Positions 46,464 through 56,792 of a stretch of DNA of 64,000 nucleotides are shown here, piece by piece; the stretch's first letter is position 1; each line of letters begins with the position of its first letter. The notes below the pieces were generated by a model, which saw only the letters and a list, made by a program, of their open reading frames with translations, had not been told where the DNA came from and searched no databases. The position numbers were made by a program, and so were the translations under genes. This stretch comes from Hansfordia pulvinata (lineage: Eukaryota; Ascomycota; Sordariomycetes; Xylariales). The stretch spans positions 19,113 through 83,112 of the forward strand of contig BJKQ01000041.1 of the NCBI GenBank assembly GCA_006538405.1. Direction: 5' to 3'.

Positions 46464-47260
46464 ATGGCCTCCCAGCCCACTCACGCCACAACTACAGCCG
46501 ACGAGTGGCTGCAAGCAGCGAGCACCCGCAGGTCCATCTACGGTCTGGCTGGCACCTCTATCGTCTCCGACGACCGCGTCCAGGACATTATCGCCAAGGT
46601 TCAGTCCTTTGCCCCGTCCGCGTTCAACAGCCAGCCGGTCCGCTACAGCCTCGTCACGGACAAGGAGCATAAGGAACTGTGGGACGCCATTATAAAGGCT
46701 TCCGAACCGGTCCTGAAAGTGTACGGCGACAGCGTGTGGAGTGCCATGGAGAAGTCGTTCTTGGGACACAAGTCCGCCTATGGATCTGTGCGTGTGGAAT
46801 TCAATGATGATCAGTCCCCCTTTTCTCCTCCTCCTATCCCTCCTCCGATTGACAAATTTCTCCTTTGAAAATGGCAACTGATGCCGACCTTTTCTAACAA
46901 TCCGTGTCTATGCAGATTGTCTTCTGGGAGAGCGCCGAGGCCCAGAAGCAGGCTATGGAGAAGCACAAGTCTGCCGCACCTCTGCTTCCACAATTCGGAG
47001 AGCATGCGTCTGGCATGGCGCAGCTTCTGGTGTGGACCGCCTTGGAGCTTGAGGGCGTCGGCGCTAACCTGCAACACTTGCAATCCATTCCGCCCGCCGA
47101 GGCCGCTATGCGCAAAGTCTGTGGCGTGCCCGACTCTTACAGCCTTAGGGCCCACCTGAACTACGGTGACAAATCTCAACCCCATCCCGGCGTCCCGCCA
47201 AATTACCCTTTGCCGAGACGTTCAACAAGGGCTGAGAGAGAGGTAAAGCACTCGACTTAG
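46464..47260 (+). CDS. Nitroreductase-family oxidoreductase, Frm2/Hbn1-like
   Basis: The model joins 46464-46787 and 46916-47260 (222 residues). The intron (46788-46915, 128 bp, GTGCGT...ATGCAG, branch CTAAC near 46895) is phase 0 and restores AYGS to IVFWESAEAQ. Motifs are STRRSIYGLAG near residue 21 (FMN-phosphate side), SAFNSQPVRYSLVTD near residue 50, GEHASGMAQLLVWTALELEG and VGANLQHLQ, all typical of the fungal Frm2-type nitroreductases. These are soluble FMN enzymes reducing nitro or quinone-like substrates with NAD(P)H. The ATG at 46464 gives the usual N-terminus. The last 25-30 residues (after HLNYGDK) do not resemble the family, whereas another frame offers KLPFAETFNKG followed by a stop, so a small frameshift near 47175-47190 is likely. 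It is divergent from the questin-oxidase-like gene. Confidence 0.75.
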
Positions 47261-48003
47261 CACATGGAGGCCGGTCATAGCAGACTTTAAGGTATGCACG
47301 AGAAATCGAGGGCTGGCGGAGATAGAAATAAGATGTGAGATCTGGAAGAACCTGTGGGAATTGCCCGGATGTTGAGAATGTTGAGAAGATTTATCACTTT
47401 GGTTTAACGAATTCATTGCTTTGAGCCTTGATCCCCGTGACAGCGCTCTTGGCAGCCGGTCGCGAAGACGGCATGTTGCAACCGGGCACCGCCCGTAGAT
47501 ACACCTCCCGCAAAGCTTTCGAGCCTGCGCAGTCGGAACTCGACGGCTTCGTAATTCTGTAAACAGCCAGCCGATCATAACACGCTCTATCACTGGTGTC
47601 TTAATAGAGCCGTCTACATCTAGCTGAACGCGGCACGCGAGAGAGACTTCGGTGTTATGTACTGGTTGACCAGATCGTATAAGGCGTTCTGTGGAGCGGT
47701 CTTCACGTGCGGCAGATTGGGTCAGGCGTCGACGAAATCAAGAGTCTGGATACGAGGGCCGGCAAGGTGACCCATGCCTTGAGGCTCTGCTGCTGAGCCC
47801 GTTGTCGCCGACTCTGTGATGTCTTAGTAGAGGACAAAACGCGCGAGTGTCCCTGGCGCCAGGTGGAAAGCAGAGCAGGGTCGGGGATCAGGGAGATTTA
47901 TTGGAAGCGCTATGGTTTCGTCCTCAGGCTGCGGTTGGGAGGCGGCGTTACTGTGTGCATGGTTGACATCGTCATGGCGGTCAGGGTTGGAGACAGAAGT
48001 TCC
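47261..48003. other. Spacer without recognisable gene
   Basis: Short frames on both strands only, with no domain, splice signals or repeats that I can support. Confidence 0.4.
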
Positions 48004-48638
48004 TTTAAGCGAGGTTATAGGAGTGACCGTGAGTTCCGCGGCAGGAGAAGCCTTTAAAGGTTAGGGTATGGCAAAACGCGGAAACGCGGTCCTCGGCAGT
48101 CGCGGTGGTCTCAGGGGCAGGCACGTTGGACGGGATCGCGTGAGTCACGTGTGCGCAGTCGTCCCAGTGGTCTTCGTCGTACTGGTCCGGGTAGTTTTCG
48201 CCGGGCGAGGGAGAGGGTGAGGGGAGGCGGATAGAGAGCGGTGCCGATATGTTTCTGTGCCGTCCTGTACCTAGGCGTGGATGCGAGCAATGCTGTCGCG
48301 CCAGGTTTGCTGGGGGCTGTCTGGCTGGGATAGCTCTTCGTTGCAAAAGCGGACAGATCGGACAGCCGAGCGGAAAGCCAACTTGAAGGCGTGATTGTCC
48401 ACGATCCATCCGTTGGTGTAGGAGGTGGCTGGGGTTGGCCGTCGCGGGTGGTTCGGGGTTGCTTCCGTGGAGGGGAAGGAATTGGGCCGTAAACTGAGAA
48501 ATAATCCTGTAGCAAGCTGGAGTCGTCCTTTGCCGTTGCCACTCGGGCGTGGGGTTCGCACAGATAGTTATGGACGAAATCGACGACTTCGACGTTGTGC
48601 TTGCTGCGGACGAAGTAGATTTGGTTCTCGTCGGCCAT
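48004..48638 (-). pseudogene. Hypothetical gene decayed across three frames
   Basis: The ATG at 48638-48636 opens MADENQIYFVRSKHNVEVV and continues DFVHNYLCEPHARVATAKDD to about 48480. Protein-like sequence then shifts to a second frame (NHAFKLAFRSAVRSVRF, CNEELSQPDSPQQTW; stop near 48271) and to a third (ENYPDQYDEDHWDDCAHVTH and a tail ending near 48005). I found no intron that would join these frames, so two frameshifts are the simplest reading. Acidic and aromatic content suggests a soluble protein. I do not recognise the family. Confidence 0.4.
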
Positions 48639-49309
48639 GGGGTTTGAGACCTGTGCGGTGAGCGGCTGGGACGGGGGCCAAAGCACGGGGACGGGGAACG
48701 AGGGACGGGGAACGAAGGACAGGGACGGGGACAAAGGACAGGGTCTGGAACCGGTCCCTTCGGTGGTGGGCCCGGTGGGTTAAGCGGGCATAGGACCGGT
48801 GTTGCTGCCGGTACGGGGTGCGGAGAAGAGAAACCTTCGGCATCGAGACCAGAGATGTTACTAGTTGCTATGGCACACTTAGCGATCCACGTGATACAGA
48901 AGAGTCAGTTGTCCTATTCATGTGTATGGATGTGACACGTCTTTAAGTAGGTAGCGACGTACGATGCAGTTACGCACGGCAAGATGTGACGTGCCATCCA
49001 TGTTGAGATACGAGGCTATAAACCGAGTTTCAGCTTCGATCTCCTGAATCTGCAACACCCAGTGCCAGTGTAGGGCGTGAGGGAGGTGTCGGAGGAGGTG
49101 TTAAAGGAGGTGTCGAAGGAGGTGTCGGAGGTATCGTGAAGAGTTGTCGTGAACTTCGGTTGGCAAGCACGTACTGCGGTTGTTCAGCGACGGCTGTATT
49201 TGCGTGGGTTGTGGCCGGGCAGTGGAGCTGATAAGCTGTACATGTCAGTGGTGCTGCGTGTTGTGATAGGAGATGAAGGCCAGGTGGATGGTGAATAAGG
49301 GGATACAAT
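48639..49309. other. Gene-poor stretch with G-rich short repeats
   Basis: A GGGGACGGGGA-type run lies near 48670-48735 and a GGAGGTGTC repeat at 49080-49135. No convincing gene. The minus-strand Pro/Thr-rich frame over the GGAGGTGTC array is explained by the repeat. Confidence 0.4.
49080..49135. repeat. GGAGGTGTC-type minisatellite
   Basis: About five to six imperfect copies of GGAGGTGTC with variable 0-9 base spacers. Read on the minus strand it encodes TPP-rich repeats. Confidence 0.7.
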
Positions 49310-49324
49310 ATTATATAAAGAGGG
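49305..49324 (+). promoter_or_regulatory. Possible TATA element before the 49353 frame
   Basis: ATATTATATAAAGAGG lies about 35-45 bases upstream of ATG 49353, at a plausible spacing for a very short leader. No other promoter evidence. Confidence 0.3.
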
Positions 49325-49352
49325 TGTCAGTCAACTCATAAGAGCGGCACCC

Positions 49353-49586
49353 ATGGCCAAGTCGAAGGCGCCGGCGCGCAGGGTCACACCTTCCCGCCGC
49401 CACATCAATGAGTCAACGAAGAAAATTCCGTGCAGCTGCTGCATGAAGTTGAATCAAGAACAAGCTCAGGCTGACAGAGCTAGGCCGACACAGGCGAGCT
49501 CTCCGTGCAGAGATGATAGGCACTGTTCGCGGCCAGTGTCGCAATCAGAGTATACATATACTCATGAGTCATTCGACGCGCGCTGA
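49353..49586 (+). CDS. Small basic Cys-containing hypothetical protein
   Basis: A 77-codon frame with a strong start context (cacccATGGcc) and a TATA-like box shortly upstream. The N-terminus is very basic (MAKSKAPARRVTPSRRH), followed by IPCSCCMKLNQEQ and two further Cys near residues 52 and 58. The Cys pattern could be part of a zinc-binding motif, possibly continued in another exon, but I found no matching splice partner. No family recognised. Could be chance. Confidence 0.3.
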   Translation: MAKSKAPARRVTPSRRHINESTKKIPCSCCMKLNQEQAQADRARPTQASSPCRDDRHCSRPVSQSEYTYTHESFDAR

Positions 49587-50768
49587 GGGCTATGCAAGAG
49601 GAAGAATAAGGACGAGATGTACAGGGATGTTAAGGAGTCCGACGCACAGGCAAGGACCAGATCACGACTGAGCTTATTAATGTTGCAGTGCTTGGAAACC
49701 GATTGCTTTGAAATCGCTTGCTTCCTTGAGTGTTCAAGTTGAAGGCTTCTATTAGACTCATGTTGGCCTGTTGAATTAACGTCGGACAAAATGGGTTTAC
49801 TGGTTTACTTCAAGTCGAGGTCTAAACGTATTCGTGTTCAAGCTAAAAAAGACGGTAGCGAGGATAGGTAGCGAGATATATTCCAGTGGTGAAGGCTAAT
49901 ACGTTCACTGACCATGGCTGATGAAGTTCGGTCATTCTCGATAACGATTGTATCATGGGTGCCTCTGGAACTTGGCTTACGCAACAATGCTTAGTCTCGA
50001 AAGTTTGGGTGGAAGTCGAGTTTCGTAAGATGCTGTGTTATTGGGTTCTGCCGATGTGCGTGCGGGTGTCGGATTGGCTCGAGGTACAAGGTCGGCGTCG
50101 GATTGGCTCGATTCATGGTATGGTCGGCATCACGGATCTGGCTTAAGGCATGATTAAAAGTGATCCGTCATGATAGAGGTATTACCAATTTACACGCTGA
50201 TGAGGGCCAGGGTGAGCACACGTTCTGCGCGCAGATCCCGGCAATGGAGATGAAGGGCTGCCAAAACCAGGAATGGGCTGATGGGAGGCTGGTGCATGTG
50301 CTAAAGATGCCGAAATGAGGCTGCGGCCGAGAGCTCGACGGGGCGAGACATCGCGACAAGTGAACTTCCAGTGACAGGTCTTGTGTTCTCGTTGTCGCAG
50401 CGTCAATTGCAAGACTTTGAGCGAGTTGCTCGGCCAGCCTAGTCCAGTGGCACTTATTAGTGTCTGTGGTCAAAGGGAAGAGGCGTAAATTACCGGTGCC
50501 TTTGCCCTTTGGTGCGTCTGTCCTCAGGAGTGAGGCGCAATAGGCAAGGTCGGGCCGGCGCGACAAGTGTGCCGCCCGAGGCGTAAACCAAATAGGGCCC
50601 CTAGTTAAGGGGCGTCTTAAACTCCTTTATTAGACGAAGAGGCAGATGCAGAGAAGGAGCAGCCTGACCTAGGAAGCTCGGGAGCGTTGGGATCCTTGGA
50701 GTTAAAGTACAAGGGTTTCGGCGAAGGTTGCCGGCGCCGTACGCTTCACCCTCTCCCCCTTCTTCTTC
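49587..50768. other. Unassigned stretch
   Basis: No gene that I can support. The minus-strand frame 50168-50566 has some protein-like stretches (HWTRLAEQLAQSLAIDAA) but no start context or family. A short duplication, CGGATTGGCTCGA, occurs near 50070 and 50098. Confidence 0.3.
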
Positions 50769-51107
50769 TTACCCTTGGTCAGAACGTAGAGGCCCTTTGT
50801 GGGGCGCTTTGCTCGGTGGGAAACAAGTGGCGAGGGGAGAAGTGAAGCGACCGGCTTCGAGGAGAGGGGCGGCAAAAAAAAAAATAAAAAGTGGCCAGGC
50901 TTTAAGGAGGGAGGGCGGCGATGCGTCGACTTCGACCTTGGTAAAGAGGCAGATCTCGTTAAAGGCTTGCCGGCTTATTGAGGCTCGAAGATGTCGGTTA
51001 GGTCTTAAGGTCGTATATTTGGCGTTGAAGTTAACAGTGCTTAAGACTTCTTCCGGTAAGCGAAGCGATTTAAAATTTAAGAGAACAGCAGAGGAATGAA
51101 TTAACAT
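50769..51107 (-). pseudogene. Protein-like minus-strand frame, probably a transposon remnant
   Basis: A 112-codon frame with natural-looking composition: VLSTVNFNAKYTTLRPNRHL, SISRQAFNEICLFTKVEVD and LLKAWPLFIFFFAAPLLEAG. The plus strand also carries an open frame here, but it is Lys/Arg-rich low-complexity sequence partly caused by an A-run at 50875-50889. The minus frame begins abruptly and has no partner exon. I cannot name the family. A decayed transposase or transposon-borne protein is the best guess. Confidence 0.35.
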
Positions 51108-51124
51108 GGGATAAGCGTGAAACC

Positions 51125-51364
51125 ACCCACTTAGGACGGCTTACCTTGGACGACTTGCCTTAAAAGACCTGTATTGGATGGACCACTTTGGGACTCACCT
51201 TGGACGACTTGCACTGAAAGACGATTTACCTGGAGGACTTGCTTTACTGGTCTGACTTTGAACGACTTGCCGTATGAGACTCCTTACCTTAAATGGCTTA
51301 CCTTAGGAGACTTACCTTGAACGACTTACCTTAAGTGGCTTGCTTTAAGACTCCTTACCTTAAA
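51125..51364. repeat. Degenerate CTTACCTTGGACGA-type tandem array
   Basis: Many imperfect 14-16 base units (CTTACCTTGGACGA, CTTGCCTTAAAAGA, CTTACCTTGAACGA and similar), leading directly into the perfect 12-bp array. Confidence 0.75.
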
Positions 51365-51472
51365 CGATGCCTTAGACGATGCCTTGGACGATGCCTTGGA
51401 CGATGCCTTGGACGATGCCTTGGACGATGCCTTGGACGATGCCTTGGACGATGCCTTGGACGATGCCTTGGA
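51365..51472. repeat. 12-bp minisatellite, nine perfect-length copies
   Basis: Nine head-to-tail copies of CGATGCCTTGGA; the first reads CGATGCCTTAGA and the other eight are identical. The unit is a trimmed version of the degenerate 14-bp unit upstream, so local expansion is recent. Confidence 0.95.
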
Positions 51473-52704
51473 TAACTTACCTTATCACACGACCTGAACG
51501 GGGGCAAGCTTATATGTAATAAGAGAGGCTGTACCGCCGAGGTTGAATAGAAGATTGTTGGTTATCGAAAGCTGATGAGTAGGTGACTGTTGCAGGAGGG
51601 ATGAAAGCGAGAAGCAATACGGGCAAGGGGCATTTGCAGTTTGATAGTGTTCATGGTGTGGGTATGATTTAGCGGCATCGAATGACCGGGTTTTGAAACC
51701 GGGGGCCTAGCGGATGGGTGATTCTTGGCTGGCCGACAAGTAAGCCTGGGGCATCCGTGAGCGAGAGGGCGATAGAAGGGAGAGATGCGAAGCAGAAAGA
51801 GGGACGCTTGACGGGCTGATGAATGGCCTTGCTGTTTGAGGGTGAAGCGGAATGATCTGGAGTAGACAGAGGGGTTGTCAGCTGTAATGGACATGGCTGC
51901 TGACGAAAGATGATGAAACGAGGTTATGGTGAGCAGGAGCGGCGGTAGCAGGGTGATGAAGGGCACTTAGAGCTAGATCTTATGACCACGGGCTAAGGGG
52001 ACCCAGCACTTTGCGATCGGGACGAGCTTCAGCTGGATGCTGCCGGTGGGGAAGATGTTGAAGATGAGGGGCTGATGATGGAAATGAAACGGTGTCGAAG
52101 TTGATGTAATGTCATGGGTGAACTGCGGGTGCGGATGTGGCAGAGTTGATGGGATGGTCCAATGTTGTATCTGAGTGGAAGAGCTTGGACGCTTTGTTCA
52201 GGAATCAACATTGTCAAGGCTGGGGTTTGTGGAAGGCGCGCAAGCGTGCAGGTCGAGCCTGGCCGTTGGCAATGACGTCTTTCCTTACCTACCTTAGGTA
52301 GGTACGTGCACCGCTCCAGCTTGCTCGTAGGGAGGGCCTCGCCCGCTTAATGAACAGGTCCGCCTGTCCACCAGGCAGGTGGACATACCTAAGTCCGACT
52401 TGACGGCGTCGCCTGGCGCGTGTAGGGTGCTTCAGCTTCCCGCGACAGAAACGCGTGTCAGAGCGCGTCGCGGGGTCAGCACTCCTCCAACTTGTTTACG
52501 TGATCGCCCCCATTTGCACCTTCCGATGTTCTTCACGGGAAAGAACTCGGGCAGTACCGGGGTTCGAAGGGGTCCCGGACTGCGCGTTTGCACGAGTTTC
52601 CTGGCTGGGGCACATAGCTCGCTGGGGATCCACGACTAGCAGTATTCGTAGTGCTAGAAAATGGTCGCTATTCTGGACCGCGTTAAATCAAGACACACCC
52701 TGGC
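51473..52704. other. Gene-poor stretch
   Basis: The minus-strand frame 51562-51966 begins with a hydrophobic leader (MPFITLLPPLLLTITSF) that could be a signal peptide, but the remainder is low-quality and I do not support it as a gene. A palindromic TACCTACCTTAGGTAGGTA lies near 52285-52305. Nothing else recognisable. Confidence 0.35.
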
Positions 52705-52706
52705 TA

Positions 52707-52756
52707 ACGTGTGTGACCCGCTTTTAAGCCACCCCCATTTAAGCCACCTTAAATTA
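52707..52756 (+). repeat. Left terminal inverted repeat of the Fot1-like element
   Basis: Contains two copies of TTTAAGCCACC 20 bp apart. Matches the reverse complement of 54510-54559 except for one base gap. Confidence 0.88.
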
Positions 52757-54509
52757 GCCAGTTTCCTTTAAAACAATAATAATAACAACACTATTATCAC
52801 GTTACTATAACCGTAATTCTACTTTAAAAATTAAGCAAAAATATTCCTTATACGTATTAATAACGACTCTTTTTATTATGCTTTTCTTAATATATAAAAA
52901 GGCATATCCACTTAAAAAGCCTTATAAACGCACGGCGTGCCGCACGTTATACTTTAATAACACGCTTTAAGTTTTAATACTTATAAAAAAGGCGTAAAAC
53001 ACCTTTAATAATTTAATTACACGTAAAAGAAGTTCTTTATAAATTAAGGACTTTAATAAAAAGCGTTTATATAACCTTTTACTTACTTTTTACTTATAAT
53101 ATTTATAAAAAAGATATTATATATTAATAATAATATTAAGCCTTTTAAAAAAAGGTAAGTAAATAGCTTTTTATATTATTAACCCTTTTTATATATTAAA
53201 AAGGGGCGCTTTATTAACCGTGCGTGTCTTTATACCGATTACCACGATTAAATACACTCGTTTTTTAATTATTTAAGTATTATTTAACACGATTATAAGA
53301 TTTAAGCTTAATATATATATAATATAAACGAAATTAATATATAAAAAAGTAAAAGGAAGTTTAAAATAATTATTAAAGTAATAAAAACGCGTTTTATAAA
53401 GGTTATAACGTTTAAAAAGATTAAATAAATCTTGTTTATTAAGTATATTTATATTAATAACGATTAAAGCACTTTAATCATTATTTACCTTAAGAAAACG
53501 CTTTAAAAAGGGTATTTTAAAGATAACTTCTTTAAGTAAAAGTTTATAATTATTTTTAAAGGTTAAATAAATATATAAATCGTTAAAGCTTAACTTAAAC
53601 ACGTGTTTTTAATAAAAATATAACCTTAAAACGACGCTTAACACTTACTAATATTAAACGGTTATAATATATATTTAATATTAAAGTTTATATAAAAATA
53701 TTATTTAAATAAAATTTATCTTTTTACTTATCTTTATATATTTTAAATTTACTTTAACCGCTTAATATAAGCGTATTCACGCTTTTAAAGTCTTATTTTT
53801 ATTAATAAATAAATAAACTTATTTATAAGCCTTTAAGTATTATAAATACACGTATAAATATAATGAAAACATATAAATAAGCGTTTATAAAGGCTTTTAA
53901 GGCCTTTATTATACGCTTTACTTAATAAGTGTTAAGTATTAAGCTTTTTAACCGTATAAAAGTTCTTAAATTTTTAAATAACACTTTTCTCCTTTTTAAA
54001 ACCCTTAATCACCTTAACACACCGTTATTATAACCTTAATTAATGCTTATTAAAACGCTTAAAAAGACGAAGGATATATAAAAGCAGTTTAATTAAGTGA
54101 AGGAACGTAATAAGCCTTAATTATATAATATAAAGTATTTTATATAAAAAGTAATAAAAAGGATATTATAATAAAGCGCTTAACTTATTAATTTTCATTA
54201 TTAAATATAACATTTATTAATTAAGATCGATTTTATAGTTAAACCGCCGTAAAAGGATATTAAAATTAATTTAAATAAGATCTTTATTAGTTTATTAAAG
54301 TTCCGTTCGGTTAAGGATAAGTTAAAACGGCCCTTACCGCTTTTATAGGTTAATTATCAATTAAAATTAAATATAAGTTATACGTGAAAGAAATATTATC
54401 ACTTAATAAACGTGTACGCCCGAGTTTATAAGATATTTTTACTATTTTTAAGCTTTATTTACGGTCGTAATTATATGTAAAAGTGTTGCGTATAAGTAGG
54501 AAATTGAAG

Positions 54510-54559
54510 CATTTAAGGTGGCTTAAATAGGGGGTGGCTTAAAAGCGGGTCACACACGT
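54510..54559 (-). repeat. Right terminal inverted repeat of the Fot1-like element
   Basis: Reverse complement begins ACGTGTGTGACCCGC and pairs with 52707-52756. Followed by TA. Confidence 0.88.
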
Positions 54560-54561
54560 TA

Positions 54562-55423
54562 GTCCGATTAAGCAGCTACGGGTGTTCGAGACGAGGCTTA
54601 TCACCGGGGGCCCTGGCTTTCGCACTGCTCGAGACACGAAAGCGTGGGAACCAGCCCGGTCGCAATCTGGAGAATTGCACTGTGCCTGGAACAAGATCGT
54701 ACTCGTACTCGTATAGATAGGTACTTTCAGTACACGAACTCATTCCTGATATGGCTAGCATCCGCATCAAGGTGCCTATAGACAGATGCAGCACTGCCTA
54801 GAAACTGGATCTAACGCGAAAGTGAGCAGCCGCGGAATCCTGGCCCACGCTTCTGCTTTCGCCTCTACCCTTCAATCCGATAGATCGCAGCCCCACCCAG
54901 GTACTCGTATGCGAGAAAGGATCTCCCGCCAGAACGCATTCACGCACGCGCACCCGCAGAGTGCACCTTGTTATGCAGGCTCCAAGGTTGCGTGCGCAGG
55001 CTTAAGCAGTATGTACAACCATGACTTGCTTCAAGTGGACGTGCCGGCTCTGTCGGCGCGCTCAGGTGGTACCTTCCATTAGGTTAGGTACCTACCTTCC
55101 ATCAACGCGTGTGCCGCGATACCGCCCGCGGTTAGACCACCCAAGCCGGCCGCATCCATAAAGCCGGCAGATATCGGATACAAACACGGGCTGGTGACCT
55201 TAACCCTGGAATGCCTGCCAAGTACAAACGGCAGTGCCATACATCATAAAACACAGCATCACAAGCAACACAGCGGTTAGAACACGGATCAATATGAGTG
55301 AGCAACGTGGCGTTTTAATTAATTCTGGTCGAACCAGGATGATCTAAGTACCGTAGCTAGCCGAGCACAATTCTACCGCACTATGTAGCCGACGCCACAT
55401 CCACGCCCGCCGACACCAACGCA

Positions 55424-55454
<31 letters not shown>

Positions 55455-56499
55455 CACATACACGACAGGGACGAACCCAGCTAATGATAAAAGCCGATAC
55501 CGAAAGAGGGTGCCTTCCCTGCACACCACACTCCCTTCCCCGCACCCCGGCGGAACAGCTGATCAAGCTGCCGCGGCCAACCAGGTGATCAGCCTGGATA
55601 GGGAGAAGCGGGGAAGGTAATAAGGCTGGCTGCCCTGGGAGGATAAGGTTGTATTGCGAGACGCGTCAAGGACGCGCCACAGGCCAAAAGAGACCACCAA
55701 GCTGGCCTAGGGCATGCTAAGCCGGTGGCTTTCAGGAATGCAAGACTGAGATTACTCGGGCGCTTCTACGCGGCTTCTTCCACGCAGCCTAAGGGCTTCC
55801 GCGGCTGGGGCCCCTTACGCAGCCTGAGGGGGGGTTTACGTACGGTCGCACGCCAGGTGCGGTCTGCGAGATGAGCAGCTTTAAGGAGCATGCTTATCCT
55901 GACCCGGTGGTCGTGTAGGATCTGACGGACGTTCATCTCCTTATCCTTTAGGACCGAACGATAAAGTGCTCACCGGCCATAATAAGTTCTTGCCCGCGAT
56001 ATGAGTTCTTGGCAGCGGCAGTGAGTCCTTCTCAGCGATAACGCGCCTTTCAGCTCATGACAATCAATAAACGATGCCTTATCCAGGCCGGCAGTGGATT
56101 AAGCTGCCGGCTCTCATGTGGCGTCCGAGACTGGTGGATCAGGCCAGTCCGGTAGGCATCTATGTGTAGTGTGACTGTCTGTGCGCGTCAAGCGTGTCGA
56201 AGCTCGTGGTGGCTAGAGTTGGGTATGCGTGCGTTCATCTGATGTTTAAACGTGTCGTTTCTTAACGAACCCCCCGGCTGCACGGTCACGTCTACCCACG
56301 CGGCCACCTCACCTTAAGGTGATAAGGACCGCGGACATGCCGGCAGACCACTGAGACCAGCGGTCTTTTTCGGTTCCTTCTTCAGGTTCTTCCTTGGCGA
56401 CCAGAACTCGAACGGAACAGAGATGAATAGGCTAAAGTGGACGAGGAGGAGGGTGGTCTACTTGAACACGTGTTACGCAGAGCTGTTGCTAAACAGTCA
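54562..56499. other. GC-rich stretch without recognisable gene
   Basis: Frames are short and conflicting. Contains a (GCC)10 run and a TAGGTTAGGTACCTACCT palindrome near 55081. I see no protein family or RNA gene. Confidence 0.35.
55425..55454. repeat. (GCC)10 microsatellite
   Basis: Ten perfect GCC triplets. Confidence 0.95.
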
Positions 56500-56792
56500 G
56501 AGATGGGCTTTAGACGGGCCTTTTAAAGGCTTATTTATAAGACGGAGTTAGCTTCGATGCCATCAATGACTGCGTGGATTGATCGGGTCTTACATAGTTA
56601 CGTAACAGTGACGCGAGCTGCCCTTTACTTCTGAGCGTGGCTTAAGGCAAGATTCGCAGTCAAAGTAGCTGTCCTTCACTCCTGGAGACGGGCTTAAGGC
56701 AGAGTTTAGAGAGCCTGTTTAAAAGACGAAGTTAGTTGCGATTCCACTGGTGACTGCGTAGATTGATAGGGCCTTACACGCTCGCGTAGGTG
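56500..56792. repeat. Diverged direct duplication of about 105 bp
   Basis: 56500-56606 (GAGATGGGCTTTAGACGGGC...) and 56686-56792 (GAGACGGGCTTAAGGCAGAG...) align along their length through GACGGAGTTAG/GACGAAGTTAG and GACTGCGTGGATTGAT/GACTGCGTAGATTGAT. Spacing about 187 bp. Many differences are transitions. Confidence 0.65.

Larger units (their letters stand above)
52707..54559. mobile_element. RIP-degraded Tc1/mariner (Fot1/pogo)-like element, 1853 bp
   Basis: The ends form inverted repeats of about 49 bp with one indel, beginning ACGTGTGTGACCCGCTTTTA on both sides, and are flanked by TA (52705-52706 and 54560-54561), the target of Tc1/mariner elements. A length of 1.85 kb matches Fot1/pogo-type elements of filamentous fungi. 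The interior is AT-rich, poor in CA/TG, and has no open frame, so the transposase was erased by RIP, while the terminal repeats kept their GC content. Orientation cannot be told. Confidence 0.8.

Noticed and set aside
46071..46877. 268-codon minus-strand frame
   Set aside because: It lies antisense to the first exon of the nitroreductase-like gene, whose plus-strand motifs and intron are convincing. The minus product has no recognisable features.
51365..51472. Tandem 12-bp array as a CRISPR array
   Set aside because: Units are head to tail without spacers and the context is fungal.
52540..52600. GGGTTCGAAGGGGTCCC as a tRNA T-arm
   Set aside because: No matching acceptor, D-arm or anticodon stem upstream. 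The stretch does not fold into a cloverleaf by eye.
54786..55082. 98-codon plus-strand frame starting at an ATG
   Set aside because: Composition is unremarkable, with no domain, splice partner or upstream signal. Frames of this length are expected by chance in GC-rich DNA.
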